Source: Verrucomicrobiales bacterium
GTDB taxonomy: Bacteria; Verrucomicrobiota; Verrucomicrobiia; Verrucomicrobiales; SLCJ01
Reading direction: 5' to 3'
NCBI GenBank assembly: GCA_024636835.1
Contig: JAGXGH010000028.1
Location: forward strand, 37,738-101,737
Length of the DNA stretch: 64,000 bases
In this document: positions 1 to 9,541 of the stretch, one piece after another
Numbering within the stretch: the stretch's first letter is position 1
Layout: each line of letters starts with the position of its first letter
The notes under the pieces: generated by a model
The model's database searches: none
The model's input: the letters and a program-made list of their open reading frames with translations, nothing else
Told to the model about the DNA's origin: nothing
Position numbers and translations under genes: made by a program

Positions 1-57
1 GGCGGAGTGTCTTACTCCGGCAGAGACAACGCTCTGGAGCAGTTGAAACAGCAATAA
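1..57 (+). CDS. C-terminal end of an unidentified protein (partial)
   Basis: The window opens inside an open frame of 18 codons that ends in TAA at 55-57 (residues GGVSYSGRDNALEQLKQQ). It could be the tail of a gene that starts upstream of the window. Too little is present to name a family, and an 18-codon open stretch can also occur by chance. The next supported gene starts about 200 bases later on the same strand. Confidence 0.35.
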   Translation, partial: GGVSYSGRDNALEQLKQQ

Positions 58-259
58 ATAAATCAGCGGGTGAAACCTTATCACGCTAGTAATCTTATCA
101 ATCTATCGCTTGGCAAGACAAGACAATAGGCGGGTGATTGTTCTGACAATCCGATTAGATATGGTGGCTGCGATGTTCTCATCCGCCTTGCTCTTGTCGT
201 GTATTATGGGTAAAGAACGCTTGGGGGATTTCCCTCACACACTCAAACTACCTAACACT

Positions 260-811
260 ATGGCTTCAATTTCTACCCGACGAGGCGACGAAGGATTTAC
301 CGATCTTATGTTCGGTCGCCGCCTGCCGAAAACCGATATCCGCGTCGCCGCATACGGTGGTGTCGATGAACTCAATGGCGCACTAGGGCCTGCTCGGATT
401 CACGCCCAGCAGGAAGACCAGATCGAGATCGCCGAAGAGATTGGCGCGATTCAGAAAATGCTCGTCACCGTGATGGGTGAGTTGGCTACCGAGCCGGCGG
501 ATTTGGAGAAATACCAAAAGGCCGGACATCGCTTGGTTGATGCGGAGATGGTCGCCGCTCTCGATGCGATTGTCGCAAAGGTGGAAAACGAGAAGAAGCT
601 GACATTCGAAGGTTGGGTGATGCCGGGTGAGCTAGGATCGCTCGCCGGTGCGCATTTGGATCACGCCCGCACCGTGAGCAGACGCGCTGAGCGCGATGTG
701 CTCGACCTCGCGGAAGCGGAGGCGAACGGTGAGTTCAACAAATGCACGATTCAGTTTCTCAACCGCTTGTCCGATGTTCTTTGGTTACTCGCTCGCTGGG
801 CGGAGAAGTGA
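260..811 (+). CDS. Cob(I)alamin adenosyltransferase, PduO type
   Basis: A 183-residue protein, the usual length for PduO-type ATP:cob(I)alamin adenosyltransferases, which transfer the adenosyl group of ATP to cob(I)alamin to make coenzyme B12 in the cytoplasm. The N-terminal ATP-binding motif is visible (STRRGDEGFTDLMFG, residues 5-19), followed by the conserved VDEL segment near residue 35 and the C-terminal FLNRLSDVLWLLAR helix. The open frame extends 50 codons upstream to 110, but that extension has no family similarity and reads like random sequence, so the ATG at 260 is preferred. No clear Shine-Dalgarno sequence precedes it. No other cobalamin genes are nearby. A membrane protein gene follows after 20 bases on the same strand and may be co-transcribed. 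Confidence 0.88.
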   Translation: MASISTRRGDEGFTDLMFGRRLPKTDIRVAAYGGVDELNGALGPARIHAQQEDQIEIAEEIGAIQKMLVTVMGELATEPADLEKYQKAGHRLVDAEMVAALDAIVAKVENEKKLTFEGWVMPGELGSLAGAHLDHARTVSRRAERDVLDLAEAEANGEFNKCTIQFLNRLSDVLWLLARWAEK

Positions 812-831
812 TTTATTGCACATAAGGTATC

Positions 832-2595
832 ATGGCAAAAAAATCAGCCAATCAAATGGGCGCAGGATGTTTGACTGTCTTCGGTCTTCCCTTCCTACTC
901 GCCGGGCTCTTCGTCATCGGTATCGGCGTTCAATCCATTTTTACCGCTGCAGAAATTTCTGATTGGGAGGTGGTTGATGGTCGCGTGAAAACTCTCAACC
1001 GCGGAGAAGATCAAGCCTCGGTTTATGCCGAAATAAGCTATCGCTGGGAAGGCGTGGACTACACCACGTCGGAACTCAACCCATACTCCATGAAGGAAGA
1101 AGGATGGGAGTCGGAGATGTTTTCCAGGCTCAAACGAGCAAAGGATATGGAGTCGATCGTCCCCGTATTACTGAATCCGGATGACCCCGCTGATGCTGTG
1201 CTTGAATCGGATGAAGGCTATTTCGCATTGATCTTTCCACTGATGTTTGGTGGGATTTTTGCGCTCGTCGGCGGCGGCGTGATGGCTGCTGGAGTGTTCG
1301 GTATCCGTCACTCTCGAAAAGTGGCTAAACTTCAACAAACCGCCCCGGACGAGCCATGGCGATGGCGCGAGGATTGGGTGGCGGGTCGAGTGGAGTCGGA
1401 GCAGAAACTTGCGCTGCTGGGCATTGCGGCTTTCGCGTTTTTCTGGAATGGCATCTCGTGGACGGTTGCGCTTGGGTTTCTTACCTCGGACGAGCCGAAA
1501 GAGTGGTTCCTCTACCTAATCATTGGAATATTTCCTCTCATAGGCTTGGTATTGATTGGCGTGTTTATTAAAGCATGGCGTACATCGATGATCACCGGAA
1601 AGAGTGCTTTCGTCTTCTCGTCGGACAGTGGACCATTTCGTCGTGGTGGTGAGGTTATCGGGCGTATCGAAACCAATCGCGTGGTGCCATCGAGGATCGC
1701 TCGTGACCTCGAAGTGGGTTTGCGATTGGTTAACAAGAGCAAGGTTCGCAGCGGAAAAAACACACGGACAATTGAAGATGTGGTGTGGTCAAAGATGGCG
1801 GCGGCTTCCTCGCCGGTGATGATTCCCGGAGGCACACGGATCAATCTCAAACTGCAGATTCCACGTAGGCTACCCGATACCGAAGATCCAGAACCAGGTG
1901 GTCATCAAATCGGCGAAACGGAAAAGCAGTGGGAGGTTTTGTTACGCGGAAAAGGCGAGGAAAAAGCCGTTGATTTAAGCTACGCCATTCCCGTCTTCGG
2001 CGAGGTCGATGCTGGGCAGGGAGCCGGTGATGAGGAACTTATCGAATCGCCCGGAACTGATGATGGTTACGACCTCAATGATCCTTTGACTAACGAGGAA
2101 ATGAAAAGCGTGGGAGTGGATCGATTCGTCTCAAAAGATGGATCGATCACTTACCTGCGCAACGGCAAAGGACGCTTCGGCATTGGGGGGGTATTTCTTC
2201 TCGTCGGTACAGTGTTCATCGCAGCGGCGTGGTTTGGTATTCGTCCAGGCGACCGAGTGTTTGCCACTATCTTCGGGCTGGCTGGATTAGCCTCCGCCCT
2301 TGGTGGCATAGCGTCTATTACTGGTCGCGCTGCTTTAAGAATAGACCCTGCCAAACGTCAGTTGGTCAAGATGTCGAAGTGCTTCGGACTAAAACGTATG
2401 AAAGTGATCGCCATGGAGGATGTTTCGAGCGTGCGCGCTATTTCGAATGGGTCGGTTAATAATAAGCCAATGATGGTTCTGGAAGTCAAAGGCAAGACAG
2501 CGAAAGGCTTCCGCGTCATCGGTATGATGCTTGATACCGTCGTAGCCCGAAAACTCGCGCAACAGGTGAGTGATGAAATCGATGGCTTGAAGTAG
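832..2595 (+). CDS. DUF3592-type multi-pass membrane protein
   Basis: A 587-residue membrane protein. The first about 150 residues look like a DUF3592 domain: an N-terminal membrane segment (about 14-36), an extracytoplasmic segment with WEVVDGRV and a Y-x-W-E-G-x-x-Y pattern, and a second membrane segment (about 134-157). Further hydrophobic segments lie near 194-250 and 450-497, separated by a soluble part rich in beta-type sequence (about 260-400). The role of DUF3592 proteins is unknown. The gene follows the adenosyltransferase by 20 bases, but a functional link is not evident. It converges on the RND operon with a 51-base gap that shows no obvious terminator hairpin. Confidence 0.7.
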   Translation: MAKKSANQMGAGCLTVFGLPFLLAGLFVIGIGVQSIFTAAEISDWEVVDGRVKTLNRGEDQASVYAEISYRWEGVDYTTSELNPYSMKEEGWESEMFSRLKRAKDMESIVPVLLNPDDPADAVLESDEGYFALIFPLMFGGIFALVGGGVMAAGVFGIRHSRKVAKLQQTAPDEPWRWREDWVAGRVESEQKLALLGIAAFAFFWNGISWTVALGFLTSDEPKEWFLYLIIGIFPLIGLVLIGVFIKAWRTSMITGKSAFVFSSDSGPFRRGGEVIGRIETNRVVPSRIARDLEVGLRLVNKSKVRSGKNTRTIEDVVWSKMAAASSPVMIPGGTRINLKLQIPRRLPDTEDPEPGGHQIGETEKQWEVLLRGKGEEKAVDLSYAIPVFGEVDAGQGAGDEELIESPGTDDGYDLNDPLTNEEMKSVGVDRFVSKDGSITYLRNGKGRFGIGGVFLLVGTVFIAAAWFGIRPGDRVFATIFGLAGLASALGGIASITGRAALRIDPAKRQLVKMSKCFGLKRMKVIAMEDVSSVRAISNGSVNNKPMMVLEVKGKTAKGFRVIGMMLDTVVARKLAQQVSDEIDGLK

Positions 2596-2646
2596 GGAGA
2601 GTATGATTGCTTAAAACGCGTCCCACCCATTGGTATTTCCTGTCCA

Positions 2647-5600
2647 TCACGCCTCTTCACCGAGCAACTTCGCTTGGTCTTCTTTGGCCATGTCTTTGGC
2701 GATTTCTTCGGACTGCTGGAGTCCGCGGGCGGTACCTGAGCCGGTGACCTTCCGCTTCATCCAGTCGAAGAGAATGTAAAACACAGGAATCACGAAGAGG
2801 GTGAGGAGGGCAGAGCTTGCCACTCCGGCGATGACTACGAAGCCCAATGGGTTGCGGGTTTCGGCACCCGCACCTGAGGCGAAGGCAATCGGAGCGACCC
2901 CGAACACGGTGGCGATCGCCGTCATTAGAATCGGGCGAAGGCGCAGCACTGCGGCATCGTATGCAGCTTCGCGCGCGGTGCGCCCGTCGAGTTGCAATTG
3001 GTTGGCGAACTCGACAATGAGAATTCCGTTCTTCGCTACCATGCCGATCAGCATGATGAATCCAAATTTGGTGAACAAATTGTCCGTCAGAATATCCAAA
3101 CCAAATATGCCGCGGAACCATGGAAATTGCGTCGCCCAGATGGCACCGACGCCAGCCGCTATAGCGATCACCACGCCGGTGTAGATGGTCACTGGATGAA
3201 CCCAACTTTCAAACTGCGCGGCAAGAATCAGATAGGTGAACAACAGCGCCAAAGCGAACAACACGAGCGTGTCGTCCGAGCTCTCGACGAACTCACGTGC
3301 CTCGCCATCGAAGGTGTATGAATAACCGGTGGGGAGCATTTCTTTCGCATTAGTTTCCAACCAATCCACCCCTTCGCCGAGAGTTCGCCCTGGAGCCATG
3401 TCGCCATTGATGATGTAGGCGCTCAAGCGGTTGTAACGCGGAAACTTCTCCGGCGCAACGCCCTCCTTGATTTGCACAAGGTTTGCCAAGGGAACGAGCT
3501 TTCCGCTGCCGGAGCGGACATAAACTCGCGCCAAATCTGACGGCGTGACACGTTCCGAATCTTCCATCTGAACGACCACGTCATACTGCCGTGCATTCTT
3601 CTTGAAACGTGTCGCATCGGTGCCGCCGAACATGGTTTGCAGCGTCTCAGCGACCTCGCGCACCTCCACCCCGAGGTCGGCGCAGCGCAGACGATCTGGA
3701 ATCACTTTCACCTCAGGTTTATTGGTTCGTGGCTCAGGACGGACATTCGTAAACATTCCATTCTGGCGCATTTGCCCCATCAACTGACCGCCGAATTTCT
3801 CCAATTGATCGAAGTCTGATCCTTGAAGAACAAAGATTAAATTACTTCCAAGGCTAGAACCACCGAGCGGGCGCCTTGGGATAGGAAACGCAATACCCCC
3901 GGTGACTTCCGCGCCATAGCGACCAGCGACTTCGCCCATCACTGCCTGGGTGGTGCGTTCGCGTTCTTCCCATGGCTTCAAACGGGTGAACATTAGACCT
4001 TGGTCCGCCGCGCCTGGCGTGCCTCGTCCAAGTGCCGTCACGGAGAAGTTCGATGCTGTCTCTTCTTGATCGCGGACGATGCGGTCCATAGTGGCGACGT
4101 ATTGTTGGGTGTAATCCGGTGTCGATCCGAGAGGTGCGGAAAGGATGGAGATGAATAGTCCACGATCCTCGAGCGGAACCAGTTCGCTCTTCAGTTTCGG
4201 ATATAGGTAAAAAACCGATGCGCCGGCAGCGATCACTAACAATACGGACACCACGCTGAACTTGAGAGCGCCACGTAACATCCACGCGAAACCACGCTCC
4301 ATCGCGGTGAAGAGTGGTTCGGTTTTATCGTAGAACCACGAATGCTTCGACTTTCCATCGATCATCTTCACCTTCAACAATCGCGACGACATCATCGGCG
4401 CGATGGTAAGAGCCATGATGCTGGAAATAACAACAGCTACCGCCAGCGTGATACCAAACTCGTAGAATAGTCGTCCCGTCGTTCCGCTCTGGAAGGCAAC
4501 TGGAACGAAGACCGCAACCAGTGTTAGCGTGGTGGCAATGACGGCGAATGCCACCTGCCGCGAACCGCGCACAGCCGCGCGAATGGGGTTCTCGCCCTCT
4601 TCAACACGACGGTAAATATTCTCAAGAACAACAATCGCGTCGTCCACCACAAGGCCGACGGCAAGCACCAGCGCGAGCAGGGTAAGCACGTTGATGGTGA
4701 ACCCAAGCGCAGCCATCACCGCGAAGGTTCCGATCAAGGAAACGGGAATCGTGATCAGTGGGATTAAGGTCGCTCGGATGTTTCGCAGGAAAAGAAAGAT
4801 GACCAGGACCACGAGCCCGATCGCTTGGGCGAGGGTGGAGTAAACTTCATCCACCGAGCGCTGAACAAAGATACTCGAATCATAGGCGAGTTCGATATTC
4901 ACATCCTCTGGCAGTAAACCCGCTTCGAGAATGGTCTCGCGTTCCTTCTTCACGCCGTCCGCGACGTCGAGTAGGTTGGCTTGCGATTGACGGACAATGC
5001 CGAGACCAACTGTGGGCGATCCATTGAAGAAGGTCCGTGTGCGGTAATCTTCGCTGCCCAACTCTGCGCGCCCTATGTCTTTGAGGAAGATTGGATGCCC
5101 ATTGCGCGTGGTGATTACCAAGTTGTTAAAGTCGTCGGCGGACTTCATGTCGCCTTCCACGCGGACGGTGAATTCGCGCGTGAGCGACTCCGTACGCCCG
5201 CCGGGAATGTCGACATTCTGCTGCTGCAGTGCTGCGGTGACGTCGTTCGGTGTCAGTTCATAGGCGGCGAGCTTTTCGCCCGACAGCCACACCCGCATCG
5301 CGAAGCGTTTCTCTCCGCCGATGATGATATTGCCCACGCCTGGGACGGTTTGCATCCGCTGTTTAACGATCCTGTCTGCCAAGTCCGAGAGCTCTAGTAG
5401 TGAGCGCTTGTCGGAGTTGAGTGAAAACCAAATAATTGGTGAAGCGTCGGCCTCTTCCTTGGAAACCTGGGGCTCGTCGACTTCATCTGGCAAGCGTCCA
5501 CGCGCACGGCTAACGCGGTCGCGCACGTCGTTGGCCGCCTCGTTCACATCGCGATCGAGGTTGAACTCGATAGTGATCTTCGAGACCTGTTCCGACGACT

Positions 5601-5847
5601 CCGACTTGAGTAGGCGAATTCCATCGATGGTGGAGATTTGCTCTTCGAGCGGTTCGGTTAGTGTGCTCTCGACGGTGGCCGCATCAGCGCCCTGAAGGAC
5701 GGTGGTCACTGACACCACCGGGGGGTCGGTGTTCGGATACTCACGCACTGGAAGGCTGGAAAACGACAGCACGCCGAGGAGTAATATCACCAAGGCGAGC
5801 ACGCTGGCGACTACTGGACGCCGTATGGAAAGGTCGGAAATAATCAT
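2647..5847 (-). CDS. RND efflux pump permease (HAE1 family, AcrB-like)
   Basis: A 1066-residue inner-membrane proton-driven drug exporter, normal length for the HAE1 family. Features seen: one N-terminal membrane helix (about 11-31), a large periplasmic loop, the helix block beginning about 335, and the proton-relay motif GLVVDDAIVVLEN with D402 and D403, equivalent to D407/D408 of AcrB. A second periplasmic loop and a second helix block follow (about 880-1040). It is the last gene of the leftward operon tetR - outer membrane factor - adaptor - permease, 114 bases downstream of the adaptor gene. That gap carries a small GC hairpin. The substrate cannot be read from sequence. The tail after about 1040 is charged and cytoplasmic. 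Confidence 0.95.
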   Translation of the reverse strand: MIISDLSIRRPVVASVLALVILLLGVLSFSSLPVREYPNTDPPVVSVTTVLQGADAATVESTLTEPLEEQISTIDGIRLLKSESSEQVSKITIEFNLDRDVNEAANDVRDRVSRARGRLPDEVDEPQVSKEEADASPIIWFSLNSDKRSLLELSDLADRIVKQRMQTVPGVGNIIIGGEKRFAMRVWLSGEKLAAYELTPNDVTAALQQQNVDIPGGRTESLTREFTVRVEGDMKSADDFNNLVITTRNGHPIFLKDIGRAELGSEDYRTRTFFNGSPTVGLGIVRQSQANLLDVADGVKKERETILEAGLLPEDVNIELAYDSSIFVQRSVDEVYSTLAQAIGLVVLVIFLFLRNIRATLIPLITIPVSLIGTFAVMAALGFTINVLTLLALVLAVGLVVDDAIVVLENIYRRVEEGENPIRAAVRGSRQVAFAVIATTLTLVAVFVPVAFQSGTTGRLFYEFGITLAVAVVISSIMALTIAPMMSSRLLKVKMIDGKSKHSWFYDKTEPLFTAMERGFAWMLRGALKFSVVSVLLVIAAGASVFYLYPKLKSELVPLEDRGLFISILSAPLGSTPDYTQQYVATMDRIVRDQEETASNFSVTALGRGTPGAADQGLMFTRLKPWEERERTTQAVMGEVAGRYGAEVTGGIAFPIPRRPLGGSSLGSNLIFVLQGSDFDQLEKFGGQLMGQMRQNGMFTNVRPEPRTNKPEVKVIPDRLRCADLGVEVREVAETLQTMFGGTDATRFKKNARQYDVVVQMEDSERVTPSDLARVYVRSGSGKLVPLANLVQIKEGVAPEKFPRYNRLSAYIINGDMAPGRTLGEGVDWLETNAKEMLPTGYSYTFDGEAREFVESSDDTLVLFALALLFTYLILAAQFESWVHPVTIYTGVVIAIAAGVGAIWATQFPWFRGIFGLDILTDNLFTKFGFIMLIGMVAKNGILIVEFANQLQLDGRTAREAAYDAAVLRLRPILMTAIATVFGVAPIAFASGAGAETRNPLGFVVIAGVASSALLTLFVIPVFYILFDWMKRKVTGSGTARGLQQSEEIAKDMAKEDQAKLLGEEA

Positions 5848-5911
5848 GGTCTGTGAGAAAAGTTATCCGTTAAAAGCTATTTGTTATTAGTGCTCGAACT
5901 CAGCTGCCTCC

Positions 5912-5938
5912 CCTCAAGGAGCGCGGGCGTACGGCCCG
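5912..5938 (+). repeat. Intergenic hairpin with shared GGAGCG-GGGCG motif, copy 1
   Basis: The motif CCTCAAGGAGCGCGGGCG (5912-5929) overlaps a small hairpin with arms CGGGC (5924-5928) and GCCCG (5934-5938). It lies between the adaptor and permease genes of the efflux operon. Almost the same motif occurs at 9398-9411 and, reversed, at 41284-41302, always between genes. It is probably a dispersed palindromic repeat and could also act as an attenuator or RNA-stability element between the two cistrons. Confidence 0.5.
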
Positions 5939-5961
5939 TGGAGAGTGGTGCTCGCGGTTCT

Positions 5962-7155
5962 CTACTTTTCAGCCCGCTCTTCAGCTGCCTTGTCGTCCTC
6001 GGCAGGAGCCTCAGGGTTCTTTAAAATTTCATCGTAGCTACCGGTCTGTAGGTTTGACCCTGTCTTCGTCGGCGCAGGACGCATCGGCACAGGCATCACA
6101 CTCATGCCGGGGAAGAGGGGGATTCCGCCCACACCCGCAGCGACAAATTGCGTGCCTTCCTTCACCACGTCTGGCTGGATCGGAGTGATCTCAACAACGC
6201 CGAGTTCGCGCAACCCGGCTCTCACAGGTGAGATAGTGATAGGGTGCGCACCGTTTTCACCGGCTGGCCCAAGAACGATCAATGAATCGCCGCGCGGGTC
6301 GGCGAGCAGCGCTTGCTCGGGTACAGTGAGGACGTTTTCGCGCACTTCGAGGATGAGGTCCACATTGGTGAACATACCGGGATAGAGTGCTGAAGTTTCA
6401 CCTTCGATCCACGCCTTCACTTGAGCCGCTCGGGTGTCGCGATCAATCACTGAAGCAACGAAATAGATGGTCCCTTCCAAGGTTTTGCCGTTGGCCGTAG
6501 TGGCGCTGCGGACAGCAATTTTACCGCCAGGCTTGAGCATGCGGTAGTAGCGCTCGGGCACGAGAAAATCGATCTTCAGCTTCGATGTGTCGACCACGGT
6601 GGTCAGTGCCTGAGTGGGGTCCACGTAGTCACCCGGCGATACGCTTCGCGAACCAACGGTGCCGTCGAAGGGTGCGCGAATCTCAGTTTTTGAGAGCCGG
6701 ACACGGATGAGTTCGAGCGACGCTTCAAGACCTGTTACTTCTGACAAGGCTTGATCCAATTCAGCTTGCGGAACCGAGTTGCTTTCAATCAAGCGGTTCA
6801 ATCGATCGCGCGTGACCGTCGCGAGTTGAAGCCGCGATTCTGTTTCCGCCAACTGCGCTTTGAGTTCACGCTGGTCAATCGTTGCGAGAACGTCGCCGGT
6901 TTTAACGGTCTGTCCTTCTTTAAAGGAAATAGAGTCGATGACGCCGCTGGTCTCTGCGCGGATTTCCGCACTCTCGTTGGCTTCGACGGTGCCGACCAGC
7001 GACAGCACATCCTGCATGGTGGATCGGGTGACGGTGGATGTTTCAACATTACGTGGTGGCATACCACCTTGGGCGGCCCCGGCGTCGTCTTCCTTCTTGC
7101 TGCAAGAAGCCAGTAATGCGGAAATTACTACTAGAGAAATCGTAGATAGTTTCAT
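5962..7155 (-). CDS. RND efflux periplasmic adaptor (membrane fusion lipoprotein)
   Basis: A 397-residue adaptor that links the inner-membrane RND pump to the outer-membrane channel. The N-terminus has a lipoprotein signal ending LLASC, with the lipid-modified cysteine near residue 18, so the protein is anchored in a membrane and faces the periplasm. The barrel-sandwich half motif GVIDSISFKEGQTVKTGDVLA, a coiled-coil hairpin (about 100-150) and the second half motif TEIRAPFDGTVGSRSVSPGD are all visible and typical of HlyD/AcrA-like proteins. It sits between the outer membrane factor gene (40 bases upstream) and the permease gene, in one leftward operon. The C-terminal about 30 residues are rich in Pro, Ala and Glu and look disordered. 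Confidence 0.93.
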   Translation of the reverse strand: MKLSTISLVVISALLASCSKKEDDAGAAQGGMPPRNVETSTVTRSTMQDVLSLVGTVEANESAEIRAETSGVIDSISFKEGQTVKTGDVLATIDQRELKAQLAETESRLQLATVTRDRLNRLIESNSVPQAELDQALSEVTGLEASLELIRVRLSKTEIRAPFDGTVGSRSVSPGDYVDPTQALTTVVDTSKLKIDFLVPERYYRMLKPGGKIAVRSATTANGKTLEGTIYFVASVIDRDTRAAQVKAWIEGETSALYPGMFTNVDLILEVRENVLTVPEQALLADPRGDSLIVLGPAGENGAHPITISPVRAGLRELGVVEITPIQPDVVKEGTQFVAAGVGGIPLFPGMSVMPVPMRPAPTKTGSNLQTGSYDEILKNPEAPAEDDKAAEERAEK

Positions 7156-7195
7156 AAATGAAATAATGGTGGATGGAAAGTGTTGAGGTGGTGAT

Positions 7196-8620
7196 CTAGG
7201 GGTTCATGTCGAACCCGCCGCCAAGCGCCTTGATGAGTTGAACGGTGTCGAGAAATCGTTGATTGCGGACTTGGATTTCCGTGCGACGTGCCTGTAGGCG
7301 TGTGCGCTCGGCATCGATGGGTTCAAGCAGTGAGGTGATGCCTTCCTTGTAGCGGTAGTTGGCGAGTTTTGATGCTTTGGTGGACGATTCGGCAGCACGA
7401 CTCACAGCCGCTTCCTGAGTCTTGAGCCAACGCAAACTGGCAAGAGATGTGTCGACTTCACGGAAGGCGTTGAGAACGGTTCCGCGGTAGTTGGCGAGTA
7501 ACTCGTCATACCTCGCTTCGGTGCGCTTCACATCTTGTCGGAGGATATTGCGCTGCATCAAAGGGACGCTCGCGGTGGCACCGTAGGTCCAGTATTTACT
7601 TGCCGATTCCAGCAGGCTTGTCGACGTGCGACTCGCTAACCCGAGGGTTCCGTCGATGGAAATCTTGGGGAACAGTGCAGCTTCTGCCACTCCGATGCGC
7701 TCGGATGCGGCAGCCATGGCCCGCTCTGCTTGAGCGATGTCTGGACGGCGCTCGAGTAGTTCTGAGGGTAAAGTCAACGGCACGCGCGGCGGTTCGCCAG
7801 TTAATGGTTGATGGGCGACGCGATATCCCGGCGCGAGCTTACCGGTGAGCATGGCGATCGAGCCGACGAGCTCTTCACGCCGACGTTGGAGCGATGCGAG
7901 TTCGGCTTCTGCGGTGGCGGTTTCGGAATCTGCTCGCGCGACATCCAGATCGCTGGATTGTCCTTCCTTGGCGCGACGGGTTAGAAGGTCGAGCGCATCT
8001 TGGCGGAGTTTTACCGTATCGCGCACCACATCGATCTCACTGTCGGTCGATCTGAGCGAAAACCAATTTTGGGCGAGTTCTGCACGCGCACTGAGCAGCA
8101 CGTTCTCGTAGGCGGCGGCGGCTTGTGCCGTGTCGGCATCGAACGCATCGCGCTCGCGGCGCACCCGCCCCCATAAATCAATTTCCCATGTAAGATCGAG
8201 CGGCAGTCGGAAGCTGTCGTTCTCGATCCCTTGGAAGTTGACGGCAGCGGAATTGAAGAAGGTGTTTACTGACGTACGGCTGGTCTGGGCGCGTGGTGAG
8301 AAATTGATTGCGGGAAGAAGAGCTGAGCGCGCGGCACGCGAGAAGGTGCGCGCCTGTTCCAGTCGAGCGAGCGCTGCGGCGGCTGTGGGGTTGGCGGTCG
8401 CGAGTTCCCCCATCAAGCGGTTCAGCTCCGAGTCGTCGAATCGTTTCCACCACGAACCTTTATCGAGATGATCGGCGGGCGATGCGGGTTTCCATCCGGC
8501 GGGCAGATCGTCGAAGTTTACTGGAACGTTCGCCGTTTCGGGGCGCTTGTAGTCAGGACCGATAGCGCATCCGGAGAGGAGTATTCCTCCGGCAAGAAGT
8601 TGAAGGGCACGTGTGTTCAT
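7196..8620 (-). CDS. Outer membrane efflux channel lipoprotein, NodT/TolC family
   Basis: A 474-residue outer membrane factor of the NodT type. The signal ends LLSGCAIGPDYKRP: the lipidated Cys is near residue 18 and the GPDYxRP signature follows it. Two repeated outer-membrane efflux regions are present, with the LTWEIDLWGRVRRE segment, the PSELLERRPDI motif and long amphipathic coiled-coil helices. It forms the exit duct of the tripartite pump encoded with the downstream adaptor and permease. Its ATG overlaps the TGA of the upstream tetR gene by 4 bases (8617-8620), which implies translational coupling. Confidence 0.94.
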   Translation of the reverse strand: MNTRALQLLAGGILLSGCAIGPDYKRPETANVPVNFDDLPAGWKPASPADHLDKGSWWKRFDDSELNRLMGELATANPTAAAALARLEQARTFSRAARSALLPAINFSPRAQTSRTSVNTFFNSAAVNFQGIENDSFRLPLDLTWEIDLWGRVRRERDAFDADTAQAAAAYENVLLSARAELAQNWFSLRSTDSEIDVVRDTVKLRQDALDLLTRRAKEGQSSDLDVARADSETATAEAELASLQRRREELVGSIAMLTGKLAPGYRVAHQPLTGEPPRVPLTLPSELLERRPDIAQAERAMAAASERIGVAEAALFPKISIDGTLGLASRTSTSLLESASKYWTYGATASVPLMQRNILRQDVKRTEARYDELLANYRGTVLNAFREVDTSLASLRWLKTQEAAVSRAAESSTKASKLANYRYKEGITSLLEPIDAERTRLQARRTEIQVRNQRFLDTVQLIKALGGGFDMNP

Positions 8621-9237
8621 TTTGAGATTCCGTTCCAGAAAAGTTCGACCAATGGTTCAACGACGCTTTCGAGGTCTTCGGTTTTGCGGCGGTTCACGGC
8701 ATCAGTGACCATGCCGAAGGCGAGGCTTCGTAAAGCTCGGGAGAGAAACTCCGGGGCAAGTTTGTCTGAGATTTCGCCATTGGCCTGTGCCTTGGCAAAT
8801 GCGGCGGTTTGTAGACTAAGTTGGGAGTCGCACAATTCAATCAATGGGCTGAACTCACCAGGTGAGGTGTGATCCGGGTGCCCAAGTGTCATCAGAAATT
8901 CGTAGAACCCGCGGTTGGTGCGGACAAAGCTCAGGTGGAGCCGAACAACCTCGGCGAGACGATCGCGCAACGGGCCGTTTGCCTCCCAGTGCGCGTGCGT
9001 GGATTCGAAAAGCGTCGAGATGCGCTTTGCGAACGCGGCGAAAAACAACGCCTCCTTACCCGAGAAATAGAGGTAAAGCGTGCCGGCTGCGACATCTGCC
9101 AGATCAGCAATTTCTGACATCGAGGCATCCGCCACGCCTTTCGCACCGAATACCTCTTCGGCAGCGGCAACGATGGCTTGGCGCTTCTCCTCGCGCTTCC
9201 GATCTCGTCGGGTGGATATTGGTGAATCTGTATTCAT
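8617..9237 (-). CDS. TetR/AcrR-family repressor of the efflux operon
   Basis: A 206-residue regulator of normal TetR size. The N-terminal helix-turn-helix is clear (about residues 20-66), with the family pattern A-T-x-x-x-I-A-x-x-A-x-V-A-x-G-T-L-Y-x-Y-F-x-x-K represented by MSEIADLADVAAGTLYLYF and SGKEAL. The C-terminal ligand-binding helices are diverged, as usual. It is the first gene of the leftward efflux operon and overlaps the next gene by 4 bases. A 15-base inverted repeat covers its start codon (9223-9255), so the sequence itself suggests that it represses its own operon. The ligand is unknown but probably a pump substrate. Confidence 0.93.
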   Translation of the reverse strand: MNTDSPISTRRDRKREEKRQAIVAAAEEVFGAKGVADASMSEIADLADVAAGTLYLYFSGKEALFFAAFAKRISTLFESTHAHWEANGPLRDRLAEVVRLHLSFVRTNRGFYEFLMTLGHPDHTSPGEFSPLIELCDSQLSLQTAAFAKAQANGEISDKLAPEFLSRALRSLAFGMVTDAVNRRKTEDLESVVEPLVELFWNGISK

Positions 9238-9255
9238 TTTATGAATAGTGATTCA
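9223..9255 (-). promoter_or_regulatory. Probable TetR operator over the tetR start codon
   Basis: An inverted repeat with 15-base arms, TGAATCTGTATTCAT (9223-9237) and ATGAATAGTGATTCA (9241-9255), is separated by TTT. Twelve of 15 arm positions pair; the three mismatches form a central block in each arm. The tetR ATG is the inner end of the left arm. TetR-family operators are commonly palindromes of this size beside the repressor gene, so this is the best candidate for the autoregulatory site of the efflux operon. Binding is inferred. Confidence 0.7.
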
Positions 9256-9541
9256 GATACGTTCGAATGCAAGTGACGGTTACGTAAATTTTCGCAGCCA
9301 TGCCGCCCCAACGATATTTTTTTCAGACAGGATTTGCAGGATGGATTGGGATGCAAGGCCACAGCGCCAGAACAATGAGCGCAAGCTGCTTCTCTTTAAG
9401 GAGCGTGGGCGCTCCTCGTCCGCGCGGTGCGAACACTGGAACTCGCATGGTGACTTATTTGGTGGAGCAATACGGGGTTAGGGAAAATTGATGATATTTT
9501 TCTTGCCTTGGTCAGTGTCTGTGGATGAGAGTTAGGTTGTT
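9256..9541. other. Intergenic region with repeat-like segments
   Basis: About 285 bases between the divergent tetR and PEP-CTERM genes; with the start-codon palindrome the gap is about 300 bases. I see no credible coding frame. It contains a hairpin, GGAGCG (9400-9405) with CGCTCC (9410-9415), that carries the AAGGAGCGTGGGCG motif (9398-9411) shared with 5912 and 41284. It also has a GACAGGAT-type segment (9322-9350) that loosely resembles the reverse complement of 55231-55262. Promoters for both flanking genes must lie here, but no convincing -35/-10 pair can be assigned. Confidence 0.45.

Noticed and set aside
110..259. Upstream extension of the cobalamin adenosyltransferase
   Set aside because: The 50 extra residues have no family similarity; the conserved protein starts at the ATG at 260.
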